Below, one piece after another: positions 41,846 to 42,763 of a stretch of 42,763 nt of DNA. The notes under the pieces were generated by a model. The model did no database searches, was not told where the DNA came from, and saw nothing but the letters and a program-made list of their open reading frames with translations. Every line of letters starts with the position of its first letter. The first letter of the stretch is position 1. The translations under genes were made by a program, and so were the position numbers. The DNA comes from JBIIJL01 sp044233795 (GTDB taxonomy: Bacteria; Pseudomonadota; Gammaproteobacteria; Legionellales; Legionellaceae): positions 1 to 42,763 of the forward strand of contig JBIIJL010000007.1 of assembly GCA_044233795.1 (NCBI GenBank). The letters run 5' to 3'.

Positions 41846-42576
41846 AGAGGAAAATGATAAGACTATGGTGGTGCGTTTATAGAAGCCGCTCCAAAGTGCC
41901 TGGTTAAAAATAGAACGACAATCAATTTCTCCTCTGGAATCACTTTGCTTAACCCATTTATTAAGCATTGTTGCATTATAATAAAGGACACAATCAGCCA
42001 ACACCCTAGCCGATTCGTTCCATACTGAAATTTGGGTTTCGTCAGTGCCTCTAAAATGTCGGCCAATAACGCGCTCGATCTGACGTCGTAATTGATGGTA
42101 TGCTTCACCTCGCCCAAGCGAGCCTTGAATCGATTGTCTATAGATCAAATCACTAATGTAATTCAGAAGGTGATCCGTCATTAACACGGCGTTCATTTCC
42201 CACAGGGCTCGCTTTGTCCTGCTGGCATATTGCTGAGAGCTTAATTTTGTGATGATGTTAGTCTGCTTGGTTTCTCCCATCAATAAGGACGCAAAAATAT
42301 GCTGGATATTATCCTCTTCAGATAAAATTAATTTCTCATTCAGCTTTTTATCTGGTTTGATGAGGCAATCTTTGAATCGAGATGGATCAGAGAAGCAAAT
42401 AATAGAATCGCTTTTATCACCTAATGATTGGTAACGTGGGGCATACAAGCGTTCAATTAGATGAAGCAGTAAGAAATTCAGTTGATTACTCCTTCCCTAT
42501 TGCTTGAAAAAATATCGGGCTGAATTTCTGATGTATTCTTGTAAATGAGATCGAAAAAAAAGCGACGTTCATGCTC
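41819..42576 (-). pseudogene. Tn3-family transposase C-terminal fragment, frameshifted
   Basis: The minus strand encodes the end of a Tn3-family TnpA in two frames. EHERRFFFDLIYKN and IQPDIFSSNREGV (42576-42490) resemble the DDE region that reads IYNNT..I.P....D.HGVN in the family. After a one-base shift at about 42488-42492 the second frame has NFLLLHLIERLYAPRYQSL, then SLGRGEAYHQLRRQIE, WNESARVLADCVLYYN (typical family end, with the last catalytic Glu in GRGE). The first Asp of the DDE set is not present. No 38-bp terminal repeats or resolvase were found. The last 20 or so residues (41819-41880) have no transposase similarity and overlap remnant 3. Confidence 0.8.
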
Positions 42577-42728
42577 TACTGCCGTCTTTGGTCTGCTTTA
42601 GTTTGACATAGGCGTTTTCTCCACTAGCGATAGCCTCATTGACTGGTAAGCGGTGAATTAACCCCACCTACAAATAGCCATTAAAACACTAGATACTCCT
42701 GAGAAAATAAAGCGCGAGGAGTATACCG
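42577..42728. other. Non-coding stretch with probable mobile-element debris
   Basis: A minus-strand open stretch at about 42575-42655 reads LPVNEAIASGENAYVKLKQT and stops at 42572. I could not place it in a family. Near the right end AGGAG (42717-42721) is the ribosome site of the next gene. Confidence 0.3.
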
Positions 42729-42763
42729 ATGCAAACCCAAATGAAAAAACAGGTTGACTGTGA
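42729..42763 (+). CDS. Start of a gene cut by the window edge
   Basis: ATG 42729 follows GAGGAG at 8-9 nt. The visible residues are MQTQMKKQVDC. The MKKQ-D start resembles some IS110-type transposases, which would fit the debris around it, but ten residues cannot settle this. Confidence 0.35.
   Translation, partial: MQTQMKKQVDC

Noticed and set aside
41819..42448. Intact 209-residue gene
   Set aside because: Transposase homology continues upstream in another frame to about 42576 and begins in the middle of the family's catalytic domain; it is a frameshifted fragment.
42572..42655. Minus-strand peptide LPVNEAIASGENAYVKLKQT as part of the Tn3 transposase
   Set aside because: It is in a different frame from the transposase and does not match the family part expected there; it may be debris of another element.

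Overview
The window is AT-rich gammaproteobacterial DNA. The core genes (accD-folC-DedD-like-cvpA, lnt-leuS-lptE-holA-nadD, dacA-ybeD-lipB, rlpA, hpt-like) and the accessory ones (LssY-like membrane protein, secreted GH18 chitinase, large ankyrin-like putative effector, many decayed insertion sequences) suggest a Legionellales-type, host-associated bacterium such as a Legionella, Berkiella or Coxiella relative. This is inferred from gene content; the sequence has no rRNA or tRNA gene to settle it.

Layout. 1-1.3 kb: end of a probable methyltransferase, a DUF1820 protein and a purine phosphoribosyltransferase. 1.3-8 kb: an envelope block with two L,D-transpeptidases, a DedA/LssY-type protein whose PAP2 part has lost its catalytic residues, lipB, ybeD, dacA and the divergent rlpA. 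8.1-11.5 kb: accD, folC, a SPOR protein and cvpA. 11.6-12.1 kb: remnants of an IS66-type transposase and a GIY-YIG nuclease, where purF would usually follow cvpA. 12.4-16.9 kb: a secreted protein with lysozyme-like motifs, then on the other strand a single-module NRPS in the order A-PCP-C. 16.9-23.2 kb: nadD, holA, lptE, leuS and lnt on the minus strand. 23.2-24.3 kb: a truncated gene and a decayed IS. 24.3-30.5 kb: a four-gene catabolic operon (saccharopine-dehydrogenase family, ALDH7-type dehydrogenase, FadN-type HAD/ECH fusion, thiolase) that probably joins lysine breakdown to beta-oxidation. 30.5-32 kb: chitinase.

The most unusual part is 32.3-42.5 kb. It holds a local family of proteins built from perfectly phased 78-residue (234-bp) repeats. 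Each repeat carries a Fis/NtrC-like helix-turn-helix (pattern AA.RLGV...TL..HLGKF). One protein has 5 full repeats and a cap (34139-35794), the other has 8 and a cap (35854-38205). In both, the three residues just before the TL of the putative recognition helix differ in nearly every repeat while their surroundings are conserved. This is formally like the variable residues of TAL effectors, though the fold is different. The tails carry basic, nuclear-localisation-like clusters and a shared PTFFNQSD motif. A one-repeat paralogue (32522-33391) also has an NLS-like cluster. Three decayed copies and a 60-bp leader present four times show that the family grew by whole-gene duplication and shrank by internal deletion. 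I propose a modular DNA-binding, possibly host-nucleus-directed effector family; function, secretion and DNA binding are inference. The block ends with a 1053-residue ankyrin-like effector candidate and a frameshifted Tn3-family transposase fragment.
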